Notes: generated by a model from the letters alone, not told the origin. DNA of 64,000 nt from Clostridium lundense DSM 17049 (GCF_000619945.1 NZ_JHVC01000003.1:1-64000), one strand, 5' to 3'. Shown: positions 17,311 to 26,941, numbered from the stretch's first letter. Translations and numbers: made by a program.

Positions 17311-17373
17311 AGGACAGTTATCAACTTTTCTTTAAAATACTTCTCAAAAGCTTAAAAGTTGCTAACTGTCCCT
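17311..17373. repeat. Hairpin repeat, family B copy 1
   Basis: AGGACAGTTATCAACTTTT at the left and AAAAGTTGCTAACTGTCCCT at the right form a long imperfect stem around a 24-nt loop. It is shared with 51124-51188 and 32533-32599. It lies between convergent genes and may also terminate both. Confidence 0.7.
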
Positions 17374-17395
17374 TATTAATACTTTAAATTTCTAT

Positions 17396-18034
17396 TTATA
17401 TATAAAGTAAACTCATTACTGAAAAGAAGTGAAGTACGCTTCCTGCTATAACAAATAGATGCCATATACCATGATTATAAGGCATTTCATCCTTAGAGAA
17501 AAAGTAAGTTCCTGCTGTATACATTACTCCTCCTATTAATAAACACATAAACCCTTTAAAGGTCATAGTGAGATATAATGGCTTTATAGCTATAATTATG
17601 AGCCAACCCATTATTATATATAGCATTGTGGAGATAAATTCTTTTTTCCCAGTATAAAATGCTTTTAAAACCACTCCTAATATTGTACATCCCCATACTA
17701 TTCCAAATATTATCCATCCTAGTTTTCCTCTAAGTACAGTTAAACAATAAGGAGTATATGTTCCTGAGATTAATATAAATATAGACATATGATCAAATTT
17801 TCTAAACAGCTTTTTTACATTTTCACCCCTAAGACTATGGTATAGTGTGGATTCTAAATAAAGTATTACTAAAGTAGCTCCATATATAGAAAAGCTCACT
17901 ACATGCCATACTGTTCCTTTTAATGCTGCAAATACTATTAAAATAACTAATGCAGCTATGGATAGCCCAGCACCAATTCCATGGGTTATTGCATTTACTG
18001 TTTCTTCTTTTTTGGTATAAAAATTATTTTCCAT
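17396..18034 (-). CDS. Hemolysin III / PAQR family membrane protein
   Basis: 212 residues with seven predicted membrane helices. Conserved residues of the PAQR fold are present: EETVNAITHGIG at the start, STLYHS in helix 2-3, FDHMSIFILISGTYTP, and the C-terminal HGIWHLFVIAGSVLHF supplying the putative metal-binding histidines. Family members may act as hydrolases or influence membrane fluidity; the hemolysin name is historical. It is preceded by a weak site at the ATG (18034) and lies upstream of hairpin B1. Confidence 0.9.
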   Translation of the reverse strand: MENNFYTKKEETVNAITHGIGAGLSIAALVILIVFAALKGTVWHVVSFSIYGATLVILYLESTLYHSLRGENVKKLFRKFDHMSIFILISGTYTPYCLTVLRGKLGWIIFGIVWGCTILGVVLKAFYTGKKEFISTMLYIIMGWLIIIAIKPLYLTMTFKGFMCLLIGGVMYTAGTYFFSKDEMPYNHGIWHLFVIAGSVLHFFSVMSLLYI

Positions 18035-18167
18035 ATAGTCACCATTCTTTCATATTTATTTCCTTTTTATATTTATATTCCTTTAACCCATCCCTTTGTT
18101 ACATCTTTTAATTAACTAAGTTTAAACTTTATTATAATCCATAATCTTATTATAATATTATAAAGAG

Positions 18168-19232
18168 TTAAAACCACTTTTTCCTTCTAAAATAATCAAT
18201 CATAGCCAGTATACAAGCAACGGTTATCATCCAAAAAATTAAGTATCCATATTTAAATTTAAGTTCAGGTATATACTCAAAATTCATTCCATATATCCCT
18301 GTTAAAAATGAAAGAGGAATGAATATAGTTGAAAATATAGTAAGCACTTTCATTACTTCATTTGTTTTGTTACTAATGCTAGATAAATATGTGTCTAACA
18401 TTCCAGATAAAATATCTCTATATGTTTCTATTATATCCACAATTTGAATAGTATGATCATATACATCTCTTAAATACATTACAGTTTTTTCTTCTATAAG
18501 CTCATATTCAGATTTCACAAGTTTTCCAAGGAGTTCTCTAAGAGGCCATACAGAATTTCTTAAAAATATCAATTCCCTTTTTAATTTATAAATATCATTA
18601 AGTATTTCTTTGCTAGGATCACTCATAAGCACATCTTCAATTTCATCTATTGAATTACCTATGTTTTCTATAATATTAAAATAACTATCAACTATACAGT
18701 CTATCAAAGAATAAGCAAGGTAATCTGTTCCCTTGGCCCTTATATTAGATTTATTATATTCAAGTCTTCTTCTAAGGTCGTCAAAAACATCTCCTTCAAA
18801 TTCCTGAAAGGATAAAATATAGTTTTTAAGGATTATAAGACTTACTTGTTCTGATTTAACTTCTTTTATATCTTTGTCATAATAAAGCATTTTAATAACA
18901 ATATATATATAATTATTATCTATATCTATTTTAGGGCGTTGTGTCGTATTTAAAATATCTTCTAATATAAGAGGATGAACCTTAAACCTCTTTCCTATAT
19001 CACTAATTACGTCTACCTGATTCAATCCGTCAATATTTATCCAGTTTATAGTATCACTATTGCATGAAGAAAGACATTTTTCTATGTCATCATATATAGC
19101 CTTATTAAAATTTTCTTCATTATAACTTATAAGCTCAATTTTCACATCATTATCTACATGCTCACCTACATGTATTAGGCTGCCTGGAGCAGCACCTATT
19201 TTACTTTTTCGGCTTTTAATTCGTTTTGGCAT
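18168..19232 (-). CDS. corA: CorA family magnesium/cobalt transporter
   Basis: 354 residues. A large cytoplasmic N-terminal domain is followed by two membrane helices at the end. The selectivity motif GMN is present in LTGIYGMNFEYIPEL, and the basic tail YFRRKKWF follows helix 2. This forms a homopentameric Mg2+ channel in the family. It is transcribed after the aldo/keto reductase gene with a 12-bp gap and has its own RBS AGGAG. A functional tie between the two is not evident. Confidence 0.93.
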   Translation of the reverse strand: MPKRIKSRKSKIGAAPGSLIHVGEHVDNDVKIELISYNEENFNKAIYDDIEKCLSSCNSDTINWINIDGLNQVDVISDIGKRFKVHPLILEDILNTTQRPKIDIDNNYIYIVIKMLYYDKDIKEVKSEQVSLIILKNYILSFQEFEGDVFDDLRRRLEYNKSNIRAKGTDYLAYSLIDCIVDSYFNIIENIGNSIDEIEDVLMSDPSKEILNDIYKLKRELIFLRNSVWPLRELLGKLVKSEYELIEEKTVMYLRDVYDHTIQIVDIIETYRDILSGMLDTYLSSISNKTNEVMKVLTIFSTIFIPLSFLTGIYGMNFEYIPELKFKYGYLIFWMITVACILAMIDYFRRKKWF

Positions 19233-19244
19233 AACTTCTCCTTT

Positions 19245-20381
19245 TTATTTTTCAAAAGTATTTACAACTTCTTTTAGCACTTTTCTTATTTGAAGGTGCT
19301 GAGGACATGCCTTTTCACATTTTCCACATTCTTTACAGTTTGAAGCTTTTTCATTAGCTTTTAGTGAAACATTATACTTATTTTTTGATGCTTTAATGTC
19401 TCCATATATTGAAGCATCATTTAGTAGTTCAAAATTTGATGGTATATCAACTCCAAATGGGCAAGGCATACAATATTTACAACCCGTACAGTTAATTTTT
19501 ATTCTGGATTTATATATTTGTTTAACTTCATCTATTAATGCAATTTCTTTTTCTGTTAATGAATTTGGATATGATACTTCAGCAGCTTTTATATTTTCAT
19601 CTATGTGAGAAATTTCATTCATTCCACTTAAGACTACACTAACTTCTGGATGATTCCATAAGAATCTAAATCCCCACTCGGCAGGACTTCTCTTAACTTC
19701 AGCTTTATCCCATATCTTTTTAACATCCTCTGGAATGTTCCTTGCAAGACTCCCTCCTCTTAATGGTTCCATTATTACAACTCCAAGGTCTTTTGCTGCT
19801 GCATATTTTAATCCTTCTTTACCTGCTTGATAATTTTCATCCATAAAATTATATTGGATTTGACAAAAACTCCATGAATAAGAATCTACAATTTCTTTAA
19901 ATAAACTCAAATCATCATGAAAAGAAAAGCCTGCATATTTTATTCTTCCATCAGCTAAGGCCTTATCTAAAAAATCAAATACATTATATTTTTTAAATTT
20001 TTCCCAATATCCTTTATTTAAAGCATGTAAAAGATAAAAATCTATATGATCTGTCTGTAATTTTTCAAGCTGCTCATTTAAATATTTATCCATATCTTCT
20101 CTACTCTTTATTAACCAAGTAGGAAGTTTTGTTGCTAATTTCACCTTTTCTCTATACCCATCTTTAAGTGCTTTTCCAACTAAGGGTTCACTCATTCCAC
20201 CATGGTATATGTATGCAGTATCAATGTAGTTAACTCCATTATCAATACTATACCTTAATTGCTTTATGGCTTCTTCTTCATTTATTTTACTAATATCGTT
20301 ATCTATTACGTGAAATCTCATACACCCAAATCCTAATATAGATACTTCCTCATTGGTTTTACCAAACTTTCTATATAACAT
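19245..20381 (-). CDS. Aldo/keto reductase with C-terminal 4Fe-4S ferredoxin domain
   Basis: 378 residues. The barrel (1-285) carries the catalytic tetrad: D and Y in IDTAYIYHGG, K in KLATKLPTW and H in FYLLHAL. The C-terminal 90 residues have two cysteine clusters, CTGCKYCMPCP and CKECGKCEKACP, for iron-sulfur centres. This architecture is common in anaerobes and suggests ferredoxin-linked reduction of an aldehyde, ketone or quinone. RBS GGGGTGG precedes the ATG. First gene of a pair with corA. Confidence 0.9.
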   Translation of the reverse strand: MLYRKFGKTNEEVSILGFGCMRFHVIDNDISKINEEEAIKQLRYSIDNGVNYIDTAYIYHGGMSEPLVGKALKDGYREKVKLATKLPTWLIKSREDMDKYLNEQLEKLQTDHIDFYLLHALNKGYWEKFKKYNVFDFLDKALADGRIKYAGFSFHDDLSLFKEIVDSYSWSFCQIQYNFMDENYQAGKEGLKYAAAKDLGVVIMEPLRGGSLARNIPEDVKKIWDKAEVKRSPAEWGFRFLWNHPEVSVVLSGMNEISHIDENIKAAEVSYPNSLTEKEIALIDEVKQIYKSRIKINCTGCKYCMPCPFGVDIPSNFELLNDASIYGDIKASKNKYNVSLKANEKASNCKECGKCEKACPQHLQIRKVLKEVVNTFEK

Positions 20382-20453
20382 GATACCACCCCTTAATATA
20401 TATAATGTATACCCCTATATACTAATTCTCCTTACTTAAATTATAAACATATT

Positions 20454-21278
20454 TTAAAGCTTTCTTCCATCCCATTTTTTTAAAGCTACTCTCATAGACC
20501 TAGCCATTTCTTTGCTAAATTCTGCCCCTGTTTTTCTAGCATAAAACATTTGGGCAAAATTTTCTGCATTGAATTTGTTGTTTGGTACATAGTTTTTTTC
20601 CTTTTCCTCAAACATCTCATCTAATTCATCTTTAGTAAGTTTTCTATACTTTTCTTCAAACACTATAAATTTTTTATCAAATCTCTTTCCATAAGTCTTT
20701 TTATAGTCTTCTTCATAGTATCCAAAACATAACATGCATACAGGAAATACCCAATCCTCCAAATTAAGAAGTTTTTTATGAAATTCATAGTTTTCAATTA
20801 TATCCCCTATATAGCAAGAACCTATCCCCAATGACTCAGCTGCAATAACAGCATTTTGAGCAGCTATAAGTGCATCTTCACAGGCCAGCATAAGATCTGA
20901 TTCCTGTGGTGCTTCAAAGGTAATATTCTCTTTTTTAGCATAATCCTTAACCCCTCTATGAGCATAATAATCAAACCACTTTTGTTGATCTGCAGCAAAA
21001 ATAAGAATTAAGGGTGCTTTTGCAATAAAAGGTTGATTGTCACAGGATTTGCTTAAAATTTCTTTTGTTTCACTGTCCTTAATCATGATAATAGAATATA
21101 AGCATTGATTTCCCGCTGTAGGAGCCTTTATCGCAGAATCAATTATTAAATCCAAATGTTCCTTTGATATTTCCCTATCTGCATATTTTCTAAGAGATAC
21201 CCTTTTATTTATTATATCAATAACTGGATTCATATTTATCTTTAATGAGAGTATGTCTTGTAAGTACCAAACTCTCAC
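20454..21278 (-). CDS. Nitroreductase family flavoprotein
   Basis: 274 residues, FMN-dependent NADH-oxidase/nitroreductase fold. FMN-binding segment KRVSLRKYADREIS (near 24-37), APTAGNQCLYS, and LGIGSCYIGDI further on. A C-terminal extension of about 60 residues follows the core. The start is taken as GTG at 21278 because AAAGGAAG lies nine bases before it; an internal ATG 15 codons later has no site. The physiological substrate is unknown. Confidence 0.85.
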   Translation of the reverse strand: MRVWYLQDILSLKINMNPVIDIINKRVSLRKYADREISKEHLDLIIDSAIKAPTAGNQCLYSIIMIKDSETKEILSKSCDNQPFIAKAPLILIFAADQQKWFDYYAHRGVKDYAKKENITFEAPQESDLMLACEDALIAAQNAVIAAESLGIGSCYIGDIIENYEFHKKLLNLEDWVFPVCMLCFGYYEEDYKKTYGKRFDKKFIVFEEKYRKLTKDELDEMFEEKEKNYVPNNKFNAENFAQMFYARKTGAEFSKEMARSMRVALKKWDGRKL

Positions 21279-21341
21279 TAAAACTCACTTCCTTTCTATA
21301 AAATATTATAAATTTCGTTAAGTATCTAATATGTTTAATCT

Positions 21342-22154
21342 CTACAATATACTTAATATTGCGCTCTTTACCTCTTTATTTATTTTGTTCGAATTCCACA
21401 ATATCAATTTATCCATTGAATATAACTTATTTAAATATGATATTATATCATAACCAAGTACATAACCAATTCGTTTTGGAATTTCATTGCCATATCCACT
21501 ATAGTTAGTAAAATATTTTCTAGAATAAAAATAATCTGTACTTTCAATGTTATTAATAATCTCTGTTTTAACATTCGGTAAATATTTCTCACAATCAGTT
21601 AACCATTGGTTGCTCTCTGAATTAAAACATAAATATTCAGCTTTAGAGAAACCTGGACATATTATACCTGAAGCAAAACAGGCTAAACCTTCAATAAATA
21701 TATATTCAGCTAGTGTTAATTCATCATCTCCTTTGTTTAACTGAGAAAATTGGAATAAATGTGTTATTTCGTGAGCTAATACAATATATAAATACATTTG
21801 TTCTGGCAGCATCTCTAGAAAATAAAAGGCTGTTTTTCCATTGAATGGGGTAACAAATGCATTGGAGTGAAATTGTCCAACTATTGTTATGAAATTTAAT
21901 TTTAAATCATTTATCATAAATACTTCACTACACCTTTTGCAAATTTTATCTATATCTTGTTTGATAACTTTATTTATAACTTTTATATTGTCATAACAGC
22001 TAGAATATCTTTGAAAACATTTTTGTAAATTTCTATCAATACTATAATTCTTATCACCTAATTTAAATATATAATCCAAATGATTAAATATATCTTCGTT
22101 TGGTATCTCGTACAATTGTTTCCACATTAATTTTTGCTCTTGAAAATTTAACAT
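21342..22154 (-). CDS. Putative zinc metallopeptidase (HExxH...E, DUF2268-like)
   Basis: 270 residues, no signal peptide. The gluzincin signature HEITH occurs in IVLAHEITHLFQF, followed 26 residues on by the glutamate in FIEGLACF, as in DUF2268-type predicted proteases. FHSNAFVTPFNGKTAFYF ahead of it fits the edge strand of the fold. Substrate unknown. Transcribed alone; several cysteines and a cytoplasmic location suggest an intracellular protease. Confidence 0.7.
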   Translation of the reverse strand: MLNFQEQKLMWKQLYEIPNEDIFNHLDYIFKLGDKNYSIDRNLQKCFQRYSSCYDNIKVINKVIKQDIDKICKRCSEVFMINDLKLNFITIVGQFHSNAFVTPFNGKTAFYFLEMLPEQMYLYIVLAHEITHLFQFSQLNKGDDELTLAEYIFIEGLACFASGIICPGFSKAEYLCFNSESNQWLTDCEKYLPNVKTEIINNIESTDYFYSRKYFTNYSGYGNEIPKRIGYVLGYDIISYLNKLYSMDKLILWNSNKINKEVKSAILSIL

Positions 22155-22490
22155 ATGTGCCTTTTCCCAAAAACTACAAAAATCATTGGAAGCATCCCTT
22201 ATATTTATATTAATTTTACATCCCCCCTTAAATATTCAAACTATGCCTAAATTTTTTTAGTACAACAATAGATATCTTAACTTTAGTAATTGAATTGTAT
22301 TATTGTATTAAGAATCCCGTATTCTTCATATTTAGAATACAGACTTTAATTGCTTTGCAATATCTTATAATTGCCACTTTACTCTACACTTTTTAACTTA
22401 TCTAATTGTTCTCTTGTCTTTTATTCTCCATATATTAATACTATCCTTTATTTTGAGATTATGATATAACGTTAAAATTGAGACAAAAGA

Positions 22491-22577
22491 AAAAAAGTGC
22501 TCCATCCTCACAAGATTAGCACTTATTTCTTAATTAAATTTATTTAACTAAAATCCAATAGCCCTAAAACTAAAAAA
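22491..22577 (+). repeat. Second copy of the cupin/dptF-like junction block
   Basis: Similar over about 85 bp to 13701-13783, including the AGTGCT...AGATTAGCACTT hairpin and the following TTTATTTAACT and CCTAAAACTAAAAA tracts. In the first copy the block ends at the stop codon of the DptF-like gene. Confidence 0.65.
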
Positions 22578-22591
22578 CGTTCATAGGACTC

Positions 22592-22622
22592 AGCTTAGTG
22601 TTACCAGCACTAAGCTTTTCTA
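22592..22622 (+). terminator. Orphan terminator hairpin
   Basis: Arms AGCTTAGTG and CACTAAGCT with loop TTACCAG, then TTTCTATTT. No intact gene ends here. Confidence 0.55.
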
Positions 22623-22702
22623 TTTATATTATATCAAACTTTTTATAAACAGAATTCTTGACTTCAGAAGAAGTTTTTACTACCTCTGAATCTTAGAAAT
22701 CG

Positions 22703-22777
22703 TTATCCAGGGACGTACTCGCTCTTTATTCCCACTTTGAAGAAGATGGGAGTATTAGAGCGAGTAGTCATCGGATA
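22703..22777. repeat. Palindromic dispersed repeat, family A copy 2 (compact)
   Basis: TTATCCAGGGACGTACTCGC at one end and GAGCGAGTAGTCATCGGATA at the other. The inner arms ACTCGCTCT and AGAGCGAGT pair perfectly, and the stem extends inward through TTCCCA/TGGGAG. It lacks the loop insert of the copy at 294-422. Confidence 0.7.
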
Positions 22778-22808
22778 AAAATAAACATATAATTTGTTTC
22801 ATTAAAAA

Positions 22809-22842
22809 AATGTTCCTGAACCTAATTATCTTAGGTTCAGAT
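22809..22842 (-). terminator. Terminator of the two-component operon
   Basis: Perfect arms CTGAACCTAA (22816-22825) and TTAGGTTCAG (22831-22840), followed on the minus strand by a run of seven T. The loop-side sequence CCTAATTATCTTAGG is shared with other terminators in the window. Confidence 0.8.
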
Positions 22843-22867
22843 TAATTCCGATTTTTAACAAATCTTT

Positions 22868-24313
22868 TTAGTTGTATTCACAATAACACTTTACTCTTAC
22901 AGTTGTACCTTTTCCAATCTCGCTATCTATATGTATCTCTCCATTATGGATTTTAACAATTTCACTACATAGTGCAAGTCCAATTCCTGCGCCATTATTT
23001 GCTCTTTCTCTAGATTTATCAACCATATAAAAAGGCTCAAATACTTTTTGTATATCCTCACTTGGTATGCCCATGCCATTATCCTTGATTTCAAATATCA
23101 AACTTGCCTGTTCATATTTATATATATTAAAAGCTATTTCATCGCCATCTTTTGATGCCTTAAGTGCATTATCAATTAAATTTGTAACAAGAATTGTCAT
23201 AAGATCTATATCCATTAAAAAATTAAGGTTTTTCACTGAATCTGCTGAAATTTTTAATTTAATATTTTTTGACTTTAATTTTGGAGTCATTGCCCTTTCA
23301 ATTTCTAATAAAAGTTTTTGAATACTTTCACTCTTCATCTTAAATTTTTCATTTCTCAACATAATTAATTTCATTAGCTTGGACGACAGTTTTTCTAATC
23401 TTTTTCCCTCATCGCATATATATGTCAGTGAATTTAAAAATGTCTCTTCATCATATTGGCCAGTCCTTAAAAAATCAGCATACCCTATTATAGATGTTAA
23501 GGGAGTTCTTAATTCATGAGTTAAATCGTCAATAAATCTCTGCTTATCATCTGAATTTTTTTTAAGCTCCTCTATTTTATCTTCAATGACATCAGCCATA
23601 CTATTAAAATTTCTTGATAATACCCCTATTTCGTCACTTGTAATTACAGTCACTCTTTCACCGAAATTCCCCTCTGCTATTTTTTCAGTTGATTTTATCA
23701 ATTTATTTATTGGTTTTACTATAAATTTACTTAATATTATCATCACTATAGCTAAAATTATTGCTACAAATATATTTAACTTAAAAAGAACATTTAATAA
23801 ATATTTTCTGTTTTCATAAATCTTTGATACATCTTTAATATATGAAAATTTATAGTAATTATCTTCTAAATTAATTTGTGTTGTTATAAACAAATAAGTT
23901 TCCTTATTTACATCACGTATTATATATTTTAATTCCCCTGATGATAGGTTTAATTCAGGTCTTGTTTCAGGTAAATTTGTATTGAAATTATTAAAAACAT
24001 TTTTATTTTCTTCATCAAGTATCTGTAAATATATTTTTTCATCTCTAAAATTATTTAAATACGAATTAATCATTGAATTTATTGTTTCTTTAGTAAATTT
24101 ATCATTATAACCACTTGAGATCCTCTTAATCTTTAAAAAAGCTAAATTTGATTGTATTGAAGAACAAAATCTACTTTGTTCGCTTATGCTAGAATTTATT
24201 TCCATCTGGAGATTGGATTTAAAACTACTGCTTATTAAATATATAGATGATGGAACAAAAAATATTTCAAATATAATCAATGTACATATAAAAATCTTTT
24301 CCCAAAATTTCAT
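22868..24313 (-). CDS. Sensor histidine kinase
   Basis: 481 residues. Two membrane helices (about 7-30 and 172-197) flank an extracytoplasmic sensor of about 140 residues. A HAMP linker (197-250) leads to HisKA with the phosphorylated H266 in LTHELRTPLTSIIGYADFL, then an HATPase domain (NLIDNALKASKDG, DNGMGIPSE, GAGIGLAL). Its ATG directly follows the TAG stop of the response-regulator gene, with GGAGGAAT inside that gene's end, so translation is coupled. Signal unknown; the exported protein at 25864 may take part. Confidence 0.93.
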   Translation of the reverse strand: MKFWEKIFICTLIIFEIFFVPSSIYLISSSFKSNLQMEINSSISEQSRFCSSIQSNLAFLKIKRISSGYNDKFTKETINSMINSYLNNFRDEKIYLQILDEENKNVFNNFNTNLPETRPELNLSSGELKYIIRDVNKETYLFITTQINLEDNYYKFSYIKDVSKIYENRKYLLNVLFKLNIFVAIILAIVMIILSKFIVKPINKLIKSTEKIAEGNFGERVTVITSDEIGVLSRNFNSMADVIEDKIEELKKNSDDKQRFIDDLTHELRTPLTSIIGYADFLRTGQYDEETFLNSLTYICDEGKRLEKLSSKLMKLIMLRNEKFKMKSESIQKLLLEIERAMTPKLKSKNIKLKISADSVKNLNFLMDIDLMTILVTNLIDNALKASKDGDEIAFNIYKYEQASLIFEIKDNGMGIPSEDIQKVFEPFYMVDKSRERANNGAGIGLALCSEIVKIHNGEIHIDSEIGKGTTVRVKCYCEYN

Positions 24314-25732
24314 CTATTCCTCCAGTCTATATCCTAATTTGAATATAGTTTTTATCCTATCTCTCCAGTCTAATTTTTTTCTTAACTTTTGTATATAATT
24401 ATCAATTGTTCTGGATTCGCCAATGTAGTCATATCCCCAAACTTCTTGTACCAGCCTTTCTCTTGATAATACAATATTTTTATTTTTTATCAAAAATACT
24501 GCTAATTCAAATTCCGTAACGGTCAAGTCGATAGTTTTACCTGCCTTTTTAATAATCATTTCTTCTATGTGCACTTCTATATCATGAAATACTATTATAT
24601 TTGATTTTTTATTATAATGCCTAAGTACATTATCAATTCTTGCTAACAGCTCAATCCCTTCAAATGATAGGAATAGGTAAGACTTTGAAGTTATCTCTGC
24701 CTTTTCCCCTCCTCTACACAGTGCTTGCGACTTTCACCGCACACTGCGTTCCATCAATTAAATCTCACTCTATATAATCATATATATTTCTTATTTAACT
24801 GACTTGTGGCCATCCCTCCACTAGCTTTCACTAGTTTCAACAGTACTATGCCACTACTTTCACTGGTACAAAAGCAAGTTATAATAGTTGTCTTTCCTTG
24901 CTACCACATCACAGGAAATAAGTCCTCAGTGCTACCAGCTTACCACGTTCCAATAACTTTATCCTTACATATACCCTTAGGTAGTTCCTCTAGTCCTGTC
25001 TGCACCATACTGCCTTTAACAGTATAAGGATTTTCATACAAAACAATCTTACTTGTCCTCACAGACACTACAACTTAAATAGTTGAAGCATTTCTACTTC
25101 ATCATCATTTAGAACCGTACATTCGGAACTTTGTCAGTCTCTCTTAATTTTTTAGACATTCTTACCATAGGTATTTTATGGACTCCCGACCTATCATACA
25201 CTCGACCACCTCTGGTTCGCTTTTCCTTGATCCTCTAACAAGGTCATTAGGGTGTACTCTCAGCCGACTTCACCGAGCTTATAACAAATTCACTCTTATT
25301 AATAAAGATGCTATTCGGAGTATCAGAGAAAGCCCTTCAAGGCGTTACCCTATCATTTGACTTTTTAAGTTATTAGTTCTTAGATAGCTTTGTTATCTAG
25401 GCAATACTTTTAATATTGCAACGTGTCGCACGCTTTGTAATATAATCATCAGCCCCTGCTCTCAATCCATATACTTTATCCGTAGTTGAACTTTTAGCTG
25501 TCAAAAAAATTATAGGAATGCCCTTGGGTTTAATCATTTCCAACAATTTGAATCCATCTATTTTAGGAAGCATTATATCTAAAAGTATCAGATCAAAAGT
25601 CTCTTTTTCAATTAAGTTTAGTGCCTCTTCTCCATTATAAGCTGCTTTACTTTTATAATTTGCCATATTTAAATTCAGTCTTATCAGATTTGAAATTGGC
25701 AAATCATCTTCTACAATCAAAATATTTATCAC
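24314..25732 (-). CDS. OmpR/PhoB-family response regulator, gene split by a group II intron
   Basis: Exon 1 (25732-25432) encodes the receiver domain with phospho-acceptor D52 in LILLDIMLPKIDG and stops mid-codon after ADDYITK. Exon 2 (24666-24314) resumes with the missing FEGIELLARI and the winged-helix output domain (TVTEFELAVFLIKN, IDNYIQKLRKKL). Joining 25432 to 24666 makes codon CCA, giving ITKPFEGIEL, the exact conserved sequence of this family, in a protein of 217 residues. The start is GTG at 25732 behind CAGGAGGAA. Without splicing, translation ends within the intron after the receiver domain at 25397. The kinase gene follows immediately. Confidence 0.9.
24667..25431 (-). mobile_element. 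ORF-less group II intron inside the response-regulator gene
   Basis: 765 nt. The RNA begins GUGCGAC at 25431 and ends CCUAU at 24667. Domain V is recognisable at 24749-24716 (34 nt, with GCGGUGAAAGUCGC at its tip). Domain VI follows, with an A eight bases from the 3' end as candidate branch point. An EBS1 candidate GUUUUGUA (25044-25037) can pair over eight bases, one G-U included, with the last eight bases of exon 1, UACAAAGC. No intron protein is encoded inside or elsewhere in the window, so splicing or mobility help must come in trans. The domain V triad reads CGC rather than the common AGC. Confidence 0.9.
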
Positions 25733-25791
25733 AAACGATTCCTCCTGATTAATAGAATTCATTTATTTTTGTGTTTACTATTTTAAATTAT

Positions 25792-25836
25792 AAACTAAGT
25801 CTTAATTATTTAAAATCTTTAATTAAGGCTTAGTTT
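25792..25836 (-). terminator. Long hairpin between the exported-protein gene and the response regulator
   Basis: Arms AAACTAAGTCTTAATTA and TAATTAAGGCTTAGTTT pair at 16 of 17 positions around an 11-nt loop. It ends the exported-protein transcript or attenuates read-through into the two-component genes; only a weak T-rich tract follows. Confidence 0.6.
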
Positions 25837-25863
25837 ACTTTTATAATTTAGAATATTACAGGT

Positions 25864-26664
25864 TTATTTATTGAATGTATTTGAATAATTTTGATAATGT
25901 ACAATAGTATAATTTTGTAAGTTTACTTCTAATGATATAATTTCTTCTTTGCTAGATCCACCCTTAAGTTTGAATTCTACACGACTTAATGCACCATTAT
26001 CATTGTTAATTGATATAGAATTAAGATCAACATCAACATCTTTTCCTATTTTTTTCAAAAAGCTCAAAGCTATATTTTTAACTTTCATATCATCAATTTT
26101 ACCATCTAATTTTGGATTAAAGTCATGCAAAGATGTTACATTTAATATTTCACCTGTAGTTTCATCTATCTGAACAAAATCTCCGGAACACTTATTATTA
26201 CCTACACGAGTAAAGTACACCATTATTGTATCGTCTGCATGCTTTGCCTTTTCTTGTGATTTTTTTACTGCTTCTAAGTACTCCTTTGCCTTTTCAGGAT
26301 GCTCTTCAAGAAACTTTTTCTCTTCAGCCATTTGTTCTGGATGCTCTTTTTGATATTTGTTACGAGCAGGTTCCTCTTGCATTTTTTTATTGTATAAATC
26401 CTCTTGCCTCTCAATAACGGTTCCAGAAAAACTGCTTGCATCTACACCCATATAGTTCTTCATTGCTTCAGTAGCCATCTGAACTGCTTTTTCATCACTT
26501 ATAGTTCCATTTGTAATGTTACCCTTGTTAGTTTGGTGACTTTGTGTTGTTATAACTCTATTTTTAGTTGACGCATCATTATTTTGACTCGCATGTACAA
26601 ATAATGATGATCCTCCTACCAATGTTATTGCTAATGCAAACATAACTATTTTTTTCATATTCAT
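25864..26664 (-). CDS. Exported protein of unknown function, PepSY-like C-terminus
   Basis: 266 residues. The N-terminus MKKIVMFALAITLVGGSSLFVHA is a classical signal peptide, probably cut after FVHA. The middle (about 100-145) is a charged helical stretch rich in E and K with repeated EEHPEK/KEHPEQ elements. The C-terminal part (VYFTRVGNNKCSGDFVQIDETTGEILN) resembles PepSY-type folds. It lies upstream of the two-component genes on the same strand, so it may be a target or an accessory sensor. Not recognised as a named family. Confidence 0.7.
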   Translation of the reverse strand: MNMKKIVMFALAITLVGGSSLFVHASQNNDASTKNRVITTQSHQTNKGNITNGTISDEKAVQMATEAMKNYMGVDASSFSGTVIERQEDLYNKKMQEEPARNKYQKEHPEQMAEEKKFLEEHPEKAKEYLEAVKKSQEKAKHADDTIMVYFTRVGNNKCSGDFVQIDETTGEILNVTSLHDFNPKLDGKIDDMKVKNIALSFLKKIGKDVDVDLNSISINNDNGALSRVEFKLKGGSSKEEIISLEVNLQNYTIVHYQNYSNTFNK

Positions 26665-26902
26665 TTTTTATCCTCCAACTTATATTATATTTTATTTGTT
26701 TCATGCACGAAACCCTTATTACAATTTCAGTATACAATACAAATTTAAAAAAATTATATGTTACATGTCATAAAATTGTAAATATTGCTATGCTGTTTTT
26801 TTGCTTAAAGGTTTAAACTTATATACAACCTACTCCGTTGTGTTCATCTACGTCTCGACGTTCCTAATACTGGCTTTTCTTTAGCAGCTTTGCTAGACGC
26901 AC

Positions 26903-26941
26903 AAAAAAGCACTCCCTCCTCAATAAAGTAGTGCTTTTTTT
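26903..26941 (-). terminator. Terminator of the kinase-like gene
   Basis: Perfect arms AAAAAAGCACT (26903-26913) and AGTGCTTTTTT (26930-26940) lie just past the stop of the P-loop gene. The 26665-26953 gap shows nothing else I can support. Confidence 0.7.

Larger units (their letters stand above)
22155..22867. other. Gene-free region rich in repeats and hairpins
   Basis: 713 bp without a supported gene. It holds the duplicated block 22491-22577, a terminator hairpin at 22592-22622, the compact family A repeat at 22703-22777 and the terminator of the next operon at 22809-22842. A short coding-like tail (KTREQLDKLKSVE on the minus strand, about 22380-22420) may be a gene remnant. Confidence 0.6.

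Noticed and set aside
22380..22420. Coding-like tail KTREQLDKLKSVE on the minus strand
   Set aside because: Thirteen codons with an upstream stop are too few to call a remnant gene with confidence.
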